Shown: piece by piece, positions 30,602 through 42,554 of the stretch
Numbering within the stretch: the first letter of the stretch is position 1
How the letters are laid out: each line of letters starts with the position of its first letter
Source: Candidatus Pantoea soli
GTDB taxonomy: Bacteria > Pseudomonadota > Gammaproteobacteria > Enterobacterales > Enterobacteriaceae
Length of the DNA stretch: 64,000 nucleotides
NCBI RefSeq assembly: GCF_007833795.1
Contig: NZ_CP032702.1
Coordinates: 1,302,001-1,366,000, forward strand
Direction: 5' to 3'
The notes under the pieces: generated by a model
Databases searched by the model: none
What the model saw: only the letters and a program-made list of their open reading frames with translations
Told to the model about the DNA's origin: nothing
Position numbers and translations under genes: made by a program

Positions 30602-31948
30602 GTGAGTAATCTGTCCCTGGATTTTGCCCCCGCCAGTGAGTTTCAGCCGCTGGCCGCGCGTATGCGGCCCGCGACGCTGCAGCAGTATATTGGTCAGCAG
30701 CATCTGCTGGCGCCAGGCAAACCGCTGCCGCGCGCTATAGAGGCGGGCCATCTGCACTCTATGATTCTGTGGGGGCCGCCAGGGACCGGTAAAACCACGC
30801 TGGCGGAGATCATCGCGCACTACGGCAATGCGGATGTCGAGCGCATCTCCGCCGTGACCTCCGGTGTGAAAGAGATTCGTGAGGCCATTGCGCGCGCCCG
30901 CCAGAATCGCCAGGTCGGGCGTCGTACCATCCTGTTTGTGGACGAGGTCCATCGCTTCAATAAAAGTCAGCAGGATGCCTTTCTGCCGCATATCGAAGAT
31001 GGCACCATCACCTTTATCGGTGCCACCACAGAAAACCCCTCTTTTGAGCTCAATTCGGCGCTGTTATCGCGTGCCCGCGTCTATCTGCTGAAACCCCTGA
31101 CCACGGCAGATATCGAGCAGGTTCTGCAGCAGGCGATGGAAGACAAAGCGCGCGGCTACGGTGACAGCGACATTGTGCTGCCCGATCACACCCGCCGTAT
31201 GATTGCGGAGCTGGTTAATGGTGACGCCCGCCGGGCGCTGAATACGCTGGAAATGATGGCGGATATGGCTGAGGTCAATGCCGCAGGGCAGCGTGAGCTG
31301 ACGCCGCAGCTGTTGAATGAAGTCTCTGGTGAGAGAGCCGCGCGTTTCGATAACAAAGGTGACCGCTTTTACGATCTGATTTCTGCCCTGCACAAATCGG
31401 TGCGCGGCTCCGCGCCGGATGCGGCACTGTACTGGTATGCCCGCATTATAACCGCCGGGGGCGATCCGCTGTATGTGGCGCGGCGGTTACTGGCAATAGC
31501 TTCTGAAGACGTCGGCAACGCCGATCCGCGCGGCATGCAGGTCGCAATTGCTGCCTGGGACTGTTTTACCCGCGTCGGGCCAGCCGAAGGGGAACGCGCT
31601 ATCGCGCAGGCGATTGTCTATCTGGCCTGTGCGCCCAAAAGCAATGCTGTGTATACCGCGTTTAAAGCGGCGATGCGCGATGCGCGCGAACAGCCGGACT
31701 ACGATGTGCCGGAACACCTGCGCAACGCACCGACGAAGCTGATGAAAGAGATGGGGCTGGGCAAAGAGTACCGTTATGCCCATGACGAACCCAACGCCTA
31801 CGCGGCCGGTGAGGTGTTTTTCCCGCCGGAAATGGCGGAAACGCGCTACTATCAGCCTACCAGCCGTGGCCTTGAGGGAAAGATTGGCGAAAAACTCGCC
31901 TGGCTGGCTGAGCAGGATCAAAATAGCCCGATAAAACGCTACCGCTGA
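30602..31948 (+). CDS. rarA: Replication-associated recombination protein RarA
   Basis: AAA+ ATPase of the clamp-loader-like MgsA/WRNIP1 family, acting at stalled replication forks and single-strand ends. It starts with GTG (read as [10 protein letters not shown]). Walker A is [12 protein letters not shown], Walker B is [18 protein letters not shown], and sensor 1 is [10 protein letters not shown]. The C-terminal part (residues ~260-448) carries the tetramerisation domain ending [11 protein letters not shown]. The length of 448 fits (E. coli 447). Confidence 0.96.
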   Translation: MSNLSLDFAPASEFQPLAARMRPATLQQYIGQQHLLAPGKPLPRAIEAGHLHSMILWGPPGTGKTTLAEIIAHYGNADVERISAVTSGVKEIREAIARARQNRQVGRRTILFVDEVHRFNKSQQDAFLPHIEDGTITFIGATTENPSFELNSALLSRARVYLLKPLTTADIEQVLQQAMEDKARGYGDSDIVLPDHTRRMIAELVNGDARRALNTLEMMADMAEVNAAGQRELTPQLLNEVSGERAARFDNKGDRFYDLISALHKSVRGSAPDAALYWYARIITAGGDPLYVARRLLAIASEDVGNADPRGMQVAIAAWDCFTRVGPAEGERAIAQAIVYLACAPKSNAVYTAFKAAMRDAREQPDYDVPEHLRNAPTKLMKEMGLGKEYRYAHDEPNAYAAGEVFFPPEMAETRYYQPTSRGLEGKIGEKLAWLAEQDQNSPIKRYR

Positions 31949-32030
31949 TAAACGCGTTACGGTAAGGTGAGCAAGGATTTCATTGCATTCCAGTGGGATG
32001 CATCCCTTCATTCGTTCAATCAACCTTTAA

Positions 32031-33338
<1,308 letters not shown>

Positions 33339-33655
33339 TCCGCACGCTGTTTTTCTGACCCGGCATTGCCGGGTTTTTTTATTTTTTTAAGGCCTTAAAT
33401 ACGCGATTTTTATCGCCGGATAATCACAAATAAACGTTATCGATATTTGCACGCGCCTAAAGCGTAAAACCCATAAATTCATCAACATAGATTGTCTGCT
33501 TCTGTCATCTGGCGTATCGCTAACCTGCTGAAGATAAAAAAAATAAATTGTCCGGCAGCAAATTGTGCGGCGGTTGTTTTTTGTGCGTTGACTTTGCATT
33601 TTCCAGTGGCAAACTGCGCGCAATTCTCATCATTTCTTTTGGTTTTTTATCCCCT
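33339..33655. other. AT-rich spacer between serS and ycaD
   Basis: After the serS terminator (33358-33388) these bases contain no convincing gene and are markedly AT-richer than their neighbours. A -35-like TTGACT at 33588-33593 lies 68 bases before the ycaD start, with only a weak -10 (AAACTG at 33611-33616). In E. coli this interval holds dmsABC and ycaC. Confidence 0.6.
33358..33388 (+). terminator. Terminator of serS
   Basis: ACCCGGC/GCCGGGT hairpin (33358-33374) followed by seven T and a further T-rich run. Confidence 0.9.
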
Positions 33656-34807
33656 ATGTCAACCTGGTCGCGTCCCGTCCTGCTGCTGCTTTGTGGCCTG
33701 ATGCTTATGACGGTGTCTATTGCTGTGCTCAATACTCTGGTGCCGTTATGGCTGACTCACGATTTGCTGCCGACATGGCAGGTCGGGATGGCCAGCTCTG
33801 CCTATTACACCGGTAACCTGCTGGGCACGCTGATGGCAGGCTGGCTGATCAATCGCTACGGTTTTAACCGTTGCTTCTACCTCGCCAGCGTCCTGTTCGC
33901 GCTCGCCACCAGCGGCATGGCGCTGCTCGACGGGTTCTATAGCTGGACCGCGCTGCGGTTTATCGCCGGTACGGGCTGTGCCCTGATTTGGGTGGTGGTT
34001 GAGAGCGCTTTGCTCTGCAGTGGCACGGTACGCAACCGTGGACAGCTGCTGGCTGCGTATATGATCGTTTACTATCTGGGCACGGTGGCTGGCCAGCTGC
34101 TGGTGAGTCGCGTTTCGACTGAGCTGCTGCAGGTCATCCCGTGGGTCAGCGCGCTGATTGTCTGCGCCATGCTGCCGGTACTGTTCCTGCGCGTTAACGC
34201 GGGTGCTGCGACAGAAGAGACTTCCACCACGCGAATCTGGAGCATGCTGCGCCGCCGCAGTTCACGTCTGGGCATCAACGGCTGCATTATCTCTGGTATC
34301 GTGCTGGGTTCCCTCTACGGGCTGATGCCGCTGTATCTTTCCCATCAGGGCATGAGTGATGCCACTGTGGGTTACTGGATGGCGCTGCTGGTCAGTGCCG
34401 GTATCGTCGGCCAGTGGCCGGTGGGCCGCCTGGCAGATCGCTTTGGCCGGCTGATGGTGCTGCGCGTGCAGGTGTTTGTGGTGATTCTTGGTGCGATGGC
34501 GATGCTGGGCGATACCGCCATGGCACCGGCGCTGTTTATTCTCGGTCTGGCTGGCTTTACGCTCTATCCGGTGGCGATGTCGTGGGCCTGTGAAACCGTG
34601 GCGCACCATGAGCTGGTGGCAATGAATCAGGCGCTGCTGTTCAGCTATACCATTGGCAGCCTCGTTGGTCCGGGCATGACGTCAATGCTGATGCAGAACT
34701 ACTCCGATCGCCTGCTGTTTGTGATGATCGCGGCGGTGGCGCTGGTCTATCTGGTTATGCTGCTGCGTAAAGCGGACCATCACGTTACGCCCGTGGCGCA
34801 TGCCTGA
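33656..34807 (+). CDS. ycaD: MFS transporter YcaD
   Basis: Major-facilitator inner-membrane transporter of unknown substrate, 383 residues with about twelve helices. Family features are [11 protein letters not shown] in helix 1, the motif-A-like [11 protein letters not shown] after helix 2 and the matching [14 protein letters not shown] in the second half. [20 protein letters not shown] matches E. coli YcaD closely. The start is placed at [14 protein letters not shown]; the open frame reaches 36 codons further back into AT-rich non-family sequence. It is tail-to-tail with pflA, sharing a bidirectional terminator. Confidence 0.88.
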   Translation: MSTWSRPVLLLLCGLMLMTVSIAVLNTLVPLWLTHDLLPTWQVGMASSAYYTGNLLGTLMAGWLINRYGFNRCFYLASVLFALATSGMALLDGFYSWTALRFIAGTGCALIWVVVESALLCSGTVRNRGQLLAAYMIVYYLGTVAGQLLVSRVSTELLQVIPWVSALIVCAMLPVLFLRVNAGAATEETSTTRIWSMLRRRSSRLGINGCIISGIVLGSLYGLMPLYLSHQGMSDATVGYWMALLVSAGIVGQWPVGRLADRFGRLMVLRVQVFVVILGAMAMLGDTAMAPALFILGLAGFTLYPVAMSWACETVAHHELVAMNQALLFSYTIGSLVGPGMTSMLMQNYSDRLLFVMIAAVALVYLVMLLRKADHHVTPVAHA

Positions 34808-34821
34808 GCGGTAAATAGCAT

Positions 34822-34853
34822 AAAAAACGGGGAGCAATGAGCTCCCCTTTTTT
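34822..34853. terminator. Bidirectional terminator between ycaD and pflA
   Basis: GGGGAGC (34829-34835) pairs with GCTCCCC (34841-34847). Six A on the left and six T on the right let it work in both directions. Confidence 0.9.
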
Positions 34854-34859
34854 CCGGCA

Positions 34860-35600
34860 TCAGTACATCACCTGATGACCGTAACCGGCCAGAATATTTT
34901 TTACCCGCTCCATGGTTTCCCGATCCGGCGGCTTAACCCCTTCCAGCTTGTACTCTTCGCCCATGGCTATCCACTTGTGTTTACCCAGCTCGTGATAGGG
35001 CAGCAGTTCTATTTTCTCAATATTATCCATGTCCTGCGTAAAGGCACCCAGGCGATGCACTGAGTCATCGTCGTCTGAATAGCCGGGCACCACCACATAG
35101 CGTATCCATGTGCGCTTTCCACGCTTCTGTAAATAGCGCGCAAAATCCAGCGTGCGGTGGTTGGACACCCCCACCAGAATCTGATGGATATCATCATTGA
35201 TCTGTTTGAGATCGAGCATAACCAGATCGGTCACGTCGAGCAGTTCGTCAATCACCGGGTCGTAGCGGCGGACAAAGCCGTTGGTGTCCAGGCAGGTGTG
35301 AATACCTTCCGCTTTACAGGCGCGGAACCAGTCGCGCACGAACTCCGCCTGCAGAATCGCTTCACCGCCTGAGGCCGTCACGCCGCCGCCGGAAGCGTTC
35401 ATGAAGTGGCGATACGACAGCACCTCTTTCATCAGGGCTTCTACGGTAATTTCTTTGCCGCAGTGCGTATCCCAGGTATCGCGGTTGTGGCAGTAGAGAC
35501 AGCGCATCAGGCAGCCCTGGAAAAAGGTGATGAAGCGGATGCCGGGACCGTCAACGGTGCCGCAGGATTCAAACGAATGGATTCGACCGAGGGTAGACAT
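34860..35600 (-). CDS. pflA: Pyruvate formate-lyase 1 activating enzyme
   Basis: Radical-SAM enzyme that installs the glycyl radical on PflB under anaerobic conditions. The 4Fe-4S-binding CxxxCxxC is CLMRCLYC, followed by HNRDTWD. The N-terminal [14 protein letters not shown] and the SAM-binding GGE in SGGEAILQ are present. The 246 residues match E. coli. It lies 157 bases after pflB, beyond a hairpin, so it may have its own promoter as well as receive read-through. Confidence 0.96.
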   Translation of the reverse strand: MSTLGRIHSFESCGTVDGPGIRFITFFQGCLMRCLYCHNRDTWDTHCGKEITVEALMKEVLSYRHFMNASGGGVTASGGEAILQAEFVRDWFRACKAEGIHTCLDTNGFVRRYDPVIDELLDVTDLVMLDLKQINDDIHQILVGVSNHRTLDFARYLQKRGKRTWIRYVVVPGYSDDDDSVHRLGAFTQDMDNIEKIELLPYHELGKHKWIAMGEEYKLEGVKPPDRETMERVKNILAGYGHQVMY

Positions 35601-35719
35601 GGCGATGTATTCTCCGGTTCAGCCTGAACGTCAGGCGGCACACTCTGCGTTGTGCTTCAGGGGCGAAAGTCAGTTTTGGCAGACAGCCGGTACAGCGGGC
35701 TGGCAAAACGGACCTCGGG

Positions 35720-35744
35720 AGAAAAGGCTCCCGCAGGAGCCTTT
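35720..35744 (-). terminator. Terminator-like hairpin after pflB
   Basis: AAAGGCTCC (35723-35731) and GGAGCCTTT (35736-35744) form a perfect 9-bp stem. On the minus strand the 3' side runs into only four T, so termination is probably partial. Confidence 0.65.
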
Positions 35745-35757
35745 CAACACGGGGCGA

Positions 35758-38040
35758 TTACAGCGACTGCGTGAACGTGCGGGTAATGACGTCCTGCTGC
35801 TGCTCTTTGGTCAGTGAGTTAAAGCGCACCGCATAGCCGGAGACGCGGATAGTCAGCTGCGGATATTTTTCCGGGTGCTCCATGGCATCCAGCAGCATCT
35901 CACGATTCATCACGTTAACGTTAAGGTGCTGACCGCCCTCAATGTGTGCTTCGTGATGGAAGTAACCATCCATCAGGCCAGCGAGGTTGGTTTTTCGCAC
36001 GTTGTCATCTTTACCCAGCGCATTCGGTACGATGGAGAACGTATACGAAATACCGTCTTTCGCATAGGCAAACGGCAGTTTTGCTACTGACGTCAGTGAG
36101 GCAACCGCGCCTTTCTGATCGCGGCCGTGCATCGGGTTGGCACCGGGTCCGAATGGCGCACCCGCGCGACGACCGTCCGGTGTATTACCGGTTTTCTTAC
36201 CGTAGACCACGTTTGAGGTAATCGTCAGCACAGACTGCGTCGGCACCGCGTTACGGTAAGTCTGCAGCTGCTGAATTTTCTTCATGAAACGTTCAACCAG
36301 GTCGCAGGCCATATCGTCAACGCGCGGGTCGTTATTACCAAACTGCGGGTAGTCGCCTTCGATGTCAAAATCAATGGCCAGGCCATCCGCATCGCGGATC
36401 GGTTTCACCCGGGCATACTTGATGGCTGACAGCGAATCGGCAGCTACTGACAGGCCCGCGATACCGCACGCCATGGTGCGATAAACATCGCGGTCATGCA
36501 GCGCCATCAGAGCGGCTTCATAGCTGTACTTATCGTGCATGTAATGAATGATGTTCAGTGCGGTCACGTACTGTTTTGCCAGCCAGTCCATGAAGTGATC
36601 CATCCGCGCCATCACGGTGTCAAAATCCAGCACGTCATCCATGATCGGCGCTTCTTTCGGGCCAACCTGCATTTTCAGTTTTTCATCAACGCCGCCGTTG
36701 ATTGCGTACAGCAGGGTTTTTGCCAGGTTAGCGCGGGCACCAAAGAACTGCATCTGTTTACCGACAATCATCGGGCTGACGCAGCAGGCGATAGCGTAGT
36801 CATCGTTATTGAAATCCGGACGCATCAGGTCGTCATTTTCATACTGCAGCGAAGAGGTGTCGATAGAGACTTTGGCTGCGTATTTTTTGAAGTTTACCGG
36901 CAGTTTTTCTGACCACAGAATGGTCATGTTTGGCTCCGGCGACGGGCCCATGGTGTACAGGGTGTTCAGGAAGCGGAAGGTGGTTTTGGTCACCAGCGTG
37001 CGTCCATCAACGCCCATGCCGGCCAGCGATTCGGTAGCCCAGATCGGGTCGCCTGAGAACAGCTCATCATATTCCGGTGTCCGCAGGAAACGCACCATAC
37101 GCAGTTTCATCACCAGATGATCGATCAGCTCCTGCGCCTGCTCTTCCGTCAGCCTGCCGGCCTGCATATCGCGTTCAATATAGATATCTAGGAAGGTTGA
37201 GACGCGGCCAAACGACATGGCGGCACCATTCTGCGACTTCACCGCAGCCAGATAGCCAAAGTAGGTCCACTGCACAGCTTCCTGCGCCGTGGTGGCCGGG
37301 ACAGAGATATCACAGCCGTATTTTGCGGCCATCTCTTTGATCTGGCCCAGCGCGCGGTGCTGCTCTGTGATCTCTTCACGCAGACGGATAGTGGCTTCAA
37401 GGTTTACGCCGTTTTCCAGGTCGTGCTGCAGTGAATTAAACTGCGCCACTTTGTCTTTCATCAGATAGTCGATACCGTACAGCGCAACGCGGCGGTAATC
37501 GCCAATGATGCGACCGCGACCGTAGGCATCCGGTAAACCGGTCAGCACGCCGGATTTACGGCAGCGCAGGATATCCGGCGTGTAGACGTCAAACACACCC
37601 TGGTTATGGGTTTTACGGTAATCGGTAAACACTTTTTTCAGCGCCGGGTCCAGTTCACGGCCGTAAACTTTACAGGAGCCTTCCACCATTTTAATGCCGC
37701 CAAACGGAATGATGGCGCGTTTCAGCGGGGCTTCAGTCTGCAGGCCGACAATGGTTTCCAGCGATTTATTAATGTAGCCGGCATCGTGCGAAGTAATGGT
37801 TGAGGCTAAATCCGTATCAAAATCCACCGGGGCGTGCGTGCGGTTTTCAATTTTGATCCCTTCCAGCACGCTATTCCACAGGGTTGTGGTGGCTGCGGTA
37901 GCGCCGGCGAGGAAGGATTCATCACCTTCATACGGCGTATAGTTTTTCTGGATAAAGTCACGGACGTTGACGCTGTTCTGCCACTCGCCGGCGTGAAACC
38001 CTTCCCAGGCTGACGCCATTTTTTCATTAAGTTCGGACAT
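35758..38040 (-). CDS. pflB: Formate C-acetyltransferase (pyruvate formate-lyase) PflB
   Basis: Glycyl-radical enzyme that converts pyruvate and CoA to acetyl-CoA and formate in anaerobic growth. The adjacent catalytic cysteines are in IACCVSPM (about residues 419-420), and the radical glycine is in RVSGYAVRF near the C-terminus. The length of 760 equals E. coli PflB and excludes the shorter relatives YfiD and PflD. It starts [15 protein letters not shown] with AGGCAGGTATATC upstream. It follows focA in the focA-pflB operon. Confidence 0.97.
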   Translation of the reverse strand: MSELNEKMASAWEGFHAGEWQNSVNVRDFIQKNYTPYEGDESFLAGATAATTTLWNSVLEGIKIENRTHAPVDFDTDLASTITSHDAGYINKSLETIVGLQTEAPLKRAIIPFGGIKMVEGSCKVYGRELDPALKKVFTDYRKTHNQGVFDVYTPDILRCRKSGVLTGLPDAYGRGRIIGDYRRVALYGIDYLMKDKVAQFNSLQHDLENGVNLEATIRLREEITEQHRALGQIKEMAAKYGCDISVPATTAQEAVQWTYFGYLAAVKSQNGAAMSFGRVSTFLDIYIERDMQAGRLTEEQAQELIDHLVMKLRMVRFLRTPEYDELFSGDPIWATESLAGMGVDGRTLVTKTTFRFLNTLYTMGPSPEPNMTILWSEKLPVNFKKYAAKVSIDTSSLQYENDDLMRPDFNNDDYAIACCVSPMIVGKQMQFFGARANLAKTLLYAINGGVDEKLKMQVGPKEAPIMDDVLDFDTVMARMDHFMDWLAKQYVTALNIIHYMHDKYSYEAALMALHDRDVYRTMACGIAGLSVAADSLSAIKYARVKPIRDADGLAIDFDIEGDYPQFGNNDPRVDDMACDLVERFMKKIQQLQTYRNAVPTQSVLTITSNVVYGKKTGNTPDGRRAGAPFGPGANPMHGRDQKGAVASLTSVAKLPFAYAKDGISYTFSIVPNALGKDDNVRKTNLAGLMDGYFHHEAHIEGGQHLNVNVMNREMLLDAMEHPEKYPQLTIRVSGYAVRFNSLTKEQQQDVITRTFTQSL

Positions 38041-38105
38041 GATATACCTGCCTTATTTAGGGAGACTGTGACCAGTGACGCGCCGCGCGCGTCGGTCGTA
38101 ATGGG

Positions 38106-38966
38106 TTAATGGGCCGGAGATTCTCCGCGCAGATAGATAACCCAGTAGGTCAACCCGACCAGTAATCCGCCGCCGATGATATTACCGAGGGTAACCGGAA
38201 TCAGGTTGTGAAGAATAAAGTTGCCGGCATCCAGCGCCGGAAACTGCGCTGCACTGGCGCCAGTCATCTGCCAGAATGCCGGGCTGGCAAAATCTCTTAC
38301 GACAATCGCCATCGGGATCAGGAACATATTAGCGATGCTGTGTTCGAAGCCGCAGGCAACAAACATCGCGACCGGCAGTATCATCGCCACCATTTTGTCA
38401 ATCAGGCTGCGGCCGGAATAACTCATCCACACCGCCAGACACACCATCAGATTGGCCAGCGTGCCGAGGCTGACGGCTTCAATAAAGCTGTGATGCATTT
38501 TGTGATCGGCCGTCTGCAGCAGATTCAGGCCCCAGGCACCCTCTGCCACCTGGTGCTCACCGGCCAGCCAGATCAGCAGCACAAAAAACAGGGCACCGCA
38601 CAGGTTGCCGATGTAGACATTGAGCCAGTGCCGGCCCAGCTGCAGCCAGGTGATGCGCCCACTGGCTTTGGCGACGACAATCAGCACGGTTGAGGTAAAG
38701 AGATCGGCCCCGCACACCACCACCAGCATCAGACCAAGGGAAAAACAGATGCCACCGATGAGCTTAGCGATGCCCCACGGCATCACGCCGCTGCCGGTTG
38801 TGGCTGTAAGGTAGAAAACAAAGGCGATAGAGATAAATACGCCGGCGGTGATGGCCAGAAAGAAGGTGGTCAGAGGATGTTTTGTCGCTTTATACACCCC
38901 GGCATCTTCAGCCACTTTTGCCATCGCCGCGGGGAGTAATGCATTAAAAGGGTTGTCAGCTTTCAC
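38106..38966 (-). CDS. focA: Formate channel FocA
   Basis: Pentameric inner-membrane channel for formate and hypophosphite, 286 residues with six helices. Family marks are KADNPFNALLPAAMAK, the Omega loop CGADLFTSTVLIVVAK, and the gating histidine in GFEHSIANMF. Translation probably starts at GTG (VKADNPF), as in E. coli, with GGAG upstream; a second in-frame GTG lies five codons earlier. It is first in the operon with pflB. A good FNR box lies 59 bases upstream. Confidence 0.95.
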   Translation of the reverse strand: MKADNPFNALLPAAMAKVAEDAGVYKATKHPLTTFFLAITAGVFISIAFVFYLTATTGSGVMPWGIAKLIGGICFSLGLMLVVVCGADLFTSTVLIVVAKASGRITWLQLGRHWLNVYIGNLCGALFFVLLIWLAGEHQVAEGAWGLNLLQTADHKMHHSFIEAVSLGTLANLMVCLAVWMSYSGRSLIDKMVAMILPVAMFVACGFEHSIANMFLIPMAIVVRDFASPAFWQMTGASAAQFPALDAGNFILHNLIPVTLGNIIGGGLLVGLTYWVIYLRGESPAH

Positions 38967-39024
38967 ACTAACGCTCTCCACAAATTGTCTGAAAAAAGAC
39001 TACCAAAGCCTGACGGGTCGGGAC

Positions 39025-39038
39025 TTGATGTGGATCAT
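39025..39038 (-). promoter_or_regulatory. FNR box upstream of focA
   Basis: TTGATGTGGATCAT matches the FNR consensus TTGAT-N4-ATCAA except at the last base. It lies 59 bases upstream of the focA start, where anaerobic activation of focA-pflB is expected. A weaker half-match, TTGATATTAATACA, is at 39099-39112. Confidence 0.72.
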
Positions 39039-39239
39039 ATTTAACCGGATGGCAGGGTGAACTTAAGGTTACAAAATGCGCAATTTTTATTTAATTTATT
39101 GATATTAATACAAATAATTATTTTTTAAAAATTACAAATTTATTTGAAATATGGCGTGACGGACGGTGAGCTTGTTAACGATTGGATACAGATGAAACTG
39201 CATTGTTATTAATCGATTCTGGCGGGCCGGTTTCCGAAA

Positions 39240-39272
39240 ACAAAAAATGGCACCGGGTGAGCGGTGCCATTG
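39240..39272 (-). terminator. Terminator of ycaO
   Basis: AATGGCACCG (39246-39255) pairs with CGGTGCCATT (39262-39271), followed on the minus strand by six T. It ends the ycaO transcript before the focA promoter region. Confidence 0.9.
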
Positions 39273-39312
39273 GGGAGCTGACGTAATGTCAGGTGCGGCC
39301 GGGGAAGCCGGA

Positions 39313-41076
39313 TTAGTTTGCTGACCAGTAGCGACGTTTTGCCGCCTGCAGTTTTTCATAGGCTGCCAGCAGCGCCTGATGGGCCGGGAAGGCTTTCAGG
39401 TCCGCATCCACCGGCTGCAGGCCGTAGAATGGCGCTTCACCACTGATTGCGGCTGAAGCGGCTTCCACCGCAGACTGACCATACATACGGACAAAGGCGC
39501 GATGATACTGCAGCGGCTCGCGCTCTTCTTCCATAGCCAGCAACAGCAGCGTCTGCAGGCAGCGGTAGTAGTTAGCACGCTCTTCGCTGAAGATGGACTG
39601 GTTGAATTCCATTGTCCATTCGGTCCAGATCAGCGCCTGATCCAGATCGCCGCCTGCCAGCGCCAGCATTGCTTTCAGCTCACCGATACGCAGCGTAAAC
39701 CAGCCGTTGTCTTTGCCGGTTGCCAGGCCCAGCAGTTCGCGTACGCGGGTAAAATCGTCATGGCCTTCTTCATCCAGCTGAACGATCAGATCCAGATACG
39801 CTTCCGGCTCCCATTGGCTGGCCGGCAGGGCCAGCAGCGTTTCACGCAGCGAGGCACCCATATTGTTGTTCGCCAGCAGCAGATCTTCTGCCGGATAGAT
39901 GTCTGACATGCCCGGTACAATAATCCGGCAGGCATACACGCCCAGATGCTCATAATCGGCAATGTAGACTTCTTTGTCTTCGGCGCGGAAAATCGCCATC
40001 AGCGTATCGAACTCTTCATGCGTGCTGCCGGCAAAGCTCCAGTCTACAAACGGATAGTCCGCGTCCTCTTTGAACATATCCCATGAAATCAGACCGCTGG
40101 AATCGATAAAGTGAGTTTCCAGGTTAGCATGCTCGGCAACTTCTTCGTCATCGAAGGTGGGCGGGGTGAACACGTCAAGATCTTTCAGACTACGTCCCTG
40201 CAGCAGTTCGGTCACGGTGCGCTCCAGCGCCACGCCGAAGTCCGGGTGCGCGCCAAAGGAAGCAAAACAGGTGCCGTTAGCCGGGTTGAACAGGACCACA
40301 CAGATAACCGGATAGTGGCCGCCCAGCGATGCGTCATAGGCGAAGATCGGGAACCCTTCGGCTTCAAGCCGCGCGATGGCTTCCACCACGCCCGGATAGC
40401 GCTGCATCACCGCATCAGGAATCTCCGGCAGGCTGATGGATTCGGCGATGATGCGGTTTTTGATGTGGCGCTCAAACACTTCAGACAGGCCCTGCACGCG
40501 CGCTTCGTTCGCGGTGTTACCGGCTGACATGCCGTTGGACACATACAGGTTGCCGATAATGTTCATCGGAATATAGACCGTCTGCTGATCGGACTGACGT
40601 GTAAAGGGCAGGCCGCAGATGCCGCGTTCGGTATTGCCGGACTGCAGGTCAATCAGATCAGAGGCGCTCAGGCTTGCTTCCGGATCGTAAAAGGCACGCA
40701 GGCGCGCGTCCAGAATGCCGGCTGGCAGGCTGTCATCTTCCGGCAGCGGGAACCATTTCTCGTTGGGATAGTGGACGAAATCGCCACTGGCGATGGACTC
40801 ACCCAGCCAGAAATCGGCAAAGAAATAGTTAGTGGAGAGACGCTCAAAGTATTCACCCAGTGCAGAAGCCAGCGCCGCTTTTTTACTGGCACCTTTGCCA
40901 TTCGTAAAGCACAGCGGACAGTCGCGATCGCGGATATGGACAGACCAGACGTGCGGGACCGGGTTCAGCCAGGACGCTTCTTCAATATTGAAACCCAGAT
41001 CCTGCAGTTTCTGCTGGAAGCGTGCGATGGAGTCTTCCAGTGCAGCATCTTTACCTGGAATAAACGTTTGCGTCAT
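39313..41076 (-). CDS. ycaO: YcaO, ATP-grasp-like cyclodehydratase family, ribosomal S12 methylthiolation accessory
   Basis: Founding member of the YcaO superfamily. E. coli YcaO works with RimO in beta-methylthiolation of Asp-88 of ribosomal protein S12. The N-terminal two thirds form the YcaO ATP-binding core (CFTNGKGASKKAALASALGEYFER, SNGMSAGNTANEARVQGLSEVFER, LEVERTVTELLQGR-like segment). The C-terminal ~150 residues look helical and TPR-like. At 587 residues it is nearly identical in length to E. coli. No peptide precursor or dehydrogenase gene is nearby, so it is not part of an azole-peptide cluster. E. coli ycaP, which follows, is missing here. Confidence 0.94.
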   Translation of the reverse strand: MTQTFIPGKDAALEDSIARFQQKLQDLGFNIEEASWLNPVPHVWSVHIRDRDCPLCFTNGKGASKKAALASALGEYFERLSTNYFFADFWLGESIASGDFVHYPNEKWFPLPEDDSLPAGILDARLRAFYDPEASLSASDLIDLQSGNTERGICGLPFTRQSDQQTVYIPMNIIGNLYVSNGMSAGNTANEARVQGLSEVFERHIKNRIIAESISLPEIPDAVMQRYPGVVEAIARLEAEGFPIFAYDASLGGHYPVICVVLFNPANGTCFASFGAHPDFGVALERTVTELLQGRSLKDLDVFTPPTFDDEEVAEHANLETHFIDSSGLISWDMFKEDADYPFVDWSFAGSTHEEFDTLMAIFRAEDKEVYIADYEHLGVYACRIIVPGMSDIYPAEDLLLANNNMGASLRETLLALPASQWEPEAYLDLIVQLDEEGHDDFTRVRELLGLATGKDNGWFTLRIGELKAMLALAGGDLDQALIWTEWTMEFNQSIFSEERANYYRCLQTLLLLAMEEEREPLQYHRAFVRMYGQSAVEAASAAISGEAPFYGLQPVDADLKAFPAHQALLAAYEKLQAAKRRYWSAN

Positions 41077-41388
41077 GGTGGCGCTCTCTTAAGTCAATGG
41101 GGTGGGCGTAAAGCGCGCAATAATACGGGTTTTGCGCCTGCGGCGCTATGCGTGCGCCAAATTTCTCACGTCAGCATAACGGGAAGCGGGGCCGCTGGCG
41201 GCAATCTGATTTTACATCAGCAGTCTGCCTCACAAAATTCCGTTGCCGGTTGCATTTGTGACATAAGCTGCGGCGGAGCCTGCGCCGGAAACGCGCCGGT
41301 GGCCGGAGAAATGTTTGCAGCCTTACGGAGGCAATGATACAACCGGTAAAATATGCATAACCGTTCGATATGACAGTGGTGAGGGGAA
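41077..41388. other. Divergent ycaO-serC spacer
   Basis: No gene is seen in these 312 bases, where E. coli has ycaP. The only supported element is the serC promoter at 41315-41343. The ycaO promoter could not be assigned. Confidence 0.65.
41315..41343 (+). promoter_or_regulatory. Candidate serC-aroA promoter
   Basis: TTGCAG (41315-41320), a 17-bp spacer and TACAAC (41338-41343), with a TG one base before the -10 (extended -10). It lies 46 bases before the serC start. Confidence 0.55.
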
Positions 41389-42474
41389 ATGACGCAGGTT
41401 TATAATTTTAGCTCCGGACCGGCCATGCTGCCGGTGGAAGTGCTTCGTCGTGCAGAACAGGAACTGACAAACTGGCGTGGGCTGGGCACCTCGGTGATGG
41501 AAATCAGTCACCGCAGCAAAGAGTTCATTGAGGTCGCGGAAACGGCGGAACAGGATTTTCGCGATCTGCTGAAAATCCCGGCCGGCTACAAAGTATTATT
41601 CTGCCACGGCGGTGCCCGTGCGCAGTTTGCGGCTATCCCAGGCAACCTGCTGGGCGACGCCACCACGGCGGACTACATTGATGGCGGTTACTGGGCGCAC
41701 AGCGCGATTAAAGAAGCGGAAAAATACTGCTCGCCGAACACTATTGACATCAAAACCACGCGTGACGGCAAGCGTGCGCTGTTACCTATGCGCGAATGGC
41801 AGCTGAGCGATGACGCGGCTTACGTGCATTACTGCCCGAATGAAACCATTGACGGCACGGCCATTGATGAAGAGCCGGATTTCGGTGACAAAGTGGTGGT
41901 GGCGGACCTCTCTTCTACCATCCTGTCCCGACCGCTTGATGTCAGCCGCTATGGTCTGATTTATGCCGGTGCGCAGAAGAATATCGGCCCGGCGGGGTTA
42001 ACGCTGGTGGTGGTGCGGGAAGACCTGCTGGGCAAAGCGCAGCGCTATGTGCCTTCCATCCTTGACTACAAAGTGCTGGCCGAGAACGACTCGATGTTCA
42101 ATACGCCGCCAACCTTTGCCTGGTATCTCTCTGGTCTGGTGTTCAAATGGCTGAAAGAGAAGGGCGGCGTGGCGGAAATGGCCAGAATCAATCAGGCGAA
42201 AGCCAGCCTGTTGTATAGCGTCATTGACCAGAGTGGCTTTTACCGCAACGAAGTGGCCGATGAGAACCGCTCGCGCATGAACGTGCCGTTCCAGCTGGCG
42301 GATGCCGCGCTTGATAAAGTCTTCCTTGAAGAGTCGCTGAAAGCAGGCCTGCATGCCCTGAAAGGCCACCGCGTGGTTGGCGGCATGCGTGCCTCGATCT
42401 ACAATGCGATGCCGCTGGAAGGCGTTAAAGCACTGACTGAATTCATGATTGATTTCGAACGCCGTCACGGCTGA
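41389..42474 (+). CDS. serC: Phosphoserine aminotransferase
   Basis: PLP enzyme that converts 3-phosphohydroxypyruvate to phosphoserine in serine synthesis and also acts in pyridoxal phosphate synthesis. The N-terminal [10 protein letters not shown] and the PLP-lysine region [12 protein letters not shown] are present. The 361 residues are one fewer than E. coli. The ribosome site GAGGGGAA precedes ATG. Co-transcribed with aroA, as in many enterobacteria, with an attenuator-like hairpin between them. Confidence 0.97.
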   Translation: MTQVYNFSSGPAMLPVEVLRRAEQELTNWRGLGTSVMEISHRSKEFIEVAETAEQDFRDLLKIPAGYKVLFCHGGARAQFAAIPGNLLGDATTADYIDGGYWAHSAIKEAEKYCSPNTIDIKTTRDGKRALLPMREWQLSDDAAYVHYCPNETIDGTAIDEEPDFGDKVVVADLSSTILSRPLDVSRYGLIYAGAQKNIGPAGLTLVVVREDLLGKAQRYVPSILDYKVLAENDSMFNTPPTFAWYLSGLVFKWLKEKGGVAEMARINQAKASLLYSVIDQSGFYRNEVADENRSRMNVPFQLADAALDKVFLEESLKAGLHALKGHRVVGGMRASIYNAMPLEGVKALTEFMIDFERRHG

Positions 42475-42504
42475 TTATCTGTACCCTGCCGGTTTAGCGG
42501 CATC

Positions 42505-42535
42505 CGACCCCGTCAGCCGGCGGGGTCGCGTATTT
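42505..42535 (+). terminator. Attenuator-like hairpin between serC and aroA
   Basis: CGACCCC (42505-42511) pairs with GGGGTCG (42522-42528), followed by the weak T tract TATTTTC. It probably lowers aroA transcription relative to serC. Confidence 0.6.
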
Positions 42536-42554
42536 TCTGGAGATTTGGTTTCAC

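Larger units (their letters stand above)
38967..39312. other. focA promoter region and ycaO terminator
   Basis: No gene is seen in these 346 bases. The focA-proximal part is very AT-rich (39080-39150) and carries one good and one poor FNR-like site. The part nearest ycaO contains the ycaO terminator. In E. coli this spacer hosts several anaerobically induced promoters controlled by FNR and ArcA. Confidence 0.7.

Noticed and set aside
33339..33655. Remnant of dmsABC or a mobile element between serS and ycaD
   Set aside because: No inverted repeats, target duplications or residual DMSO-reductase codons could be recognised; AT-richness alone is not evidence of an insertion.
39313..41076. ycaO as part of an azole or thioamide peptide (RiPP) cluster
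   Set aside because: No precursor peptide, dehydrogenase or exporter is adjacent. Neighbours are focA and serC, and the length and sequence match the housekeeping S12-modifying YcaO.
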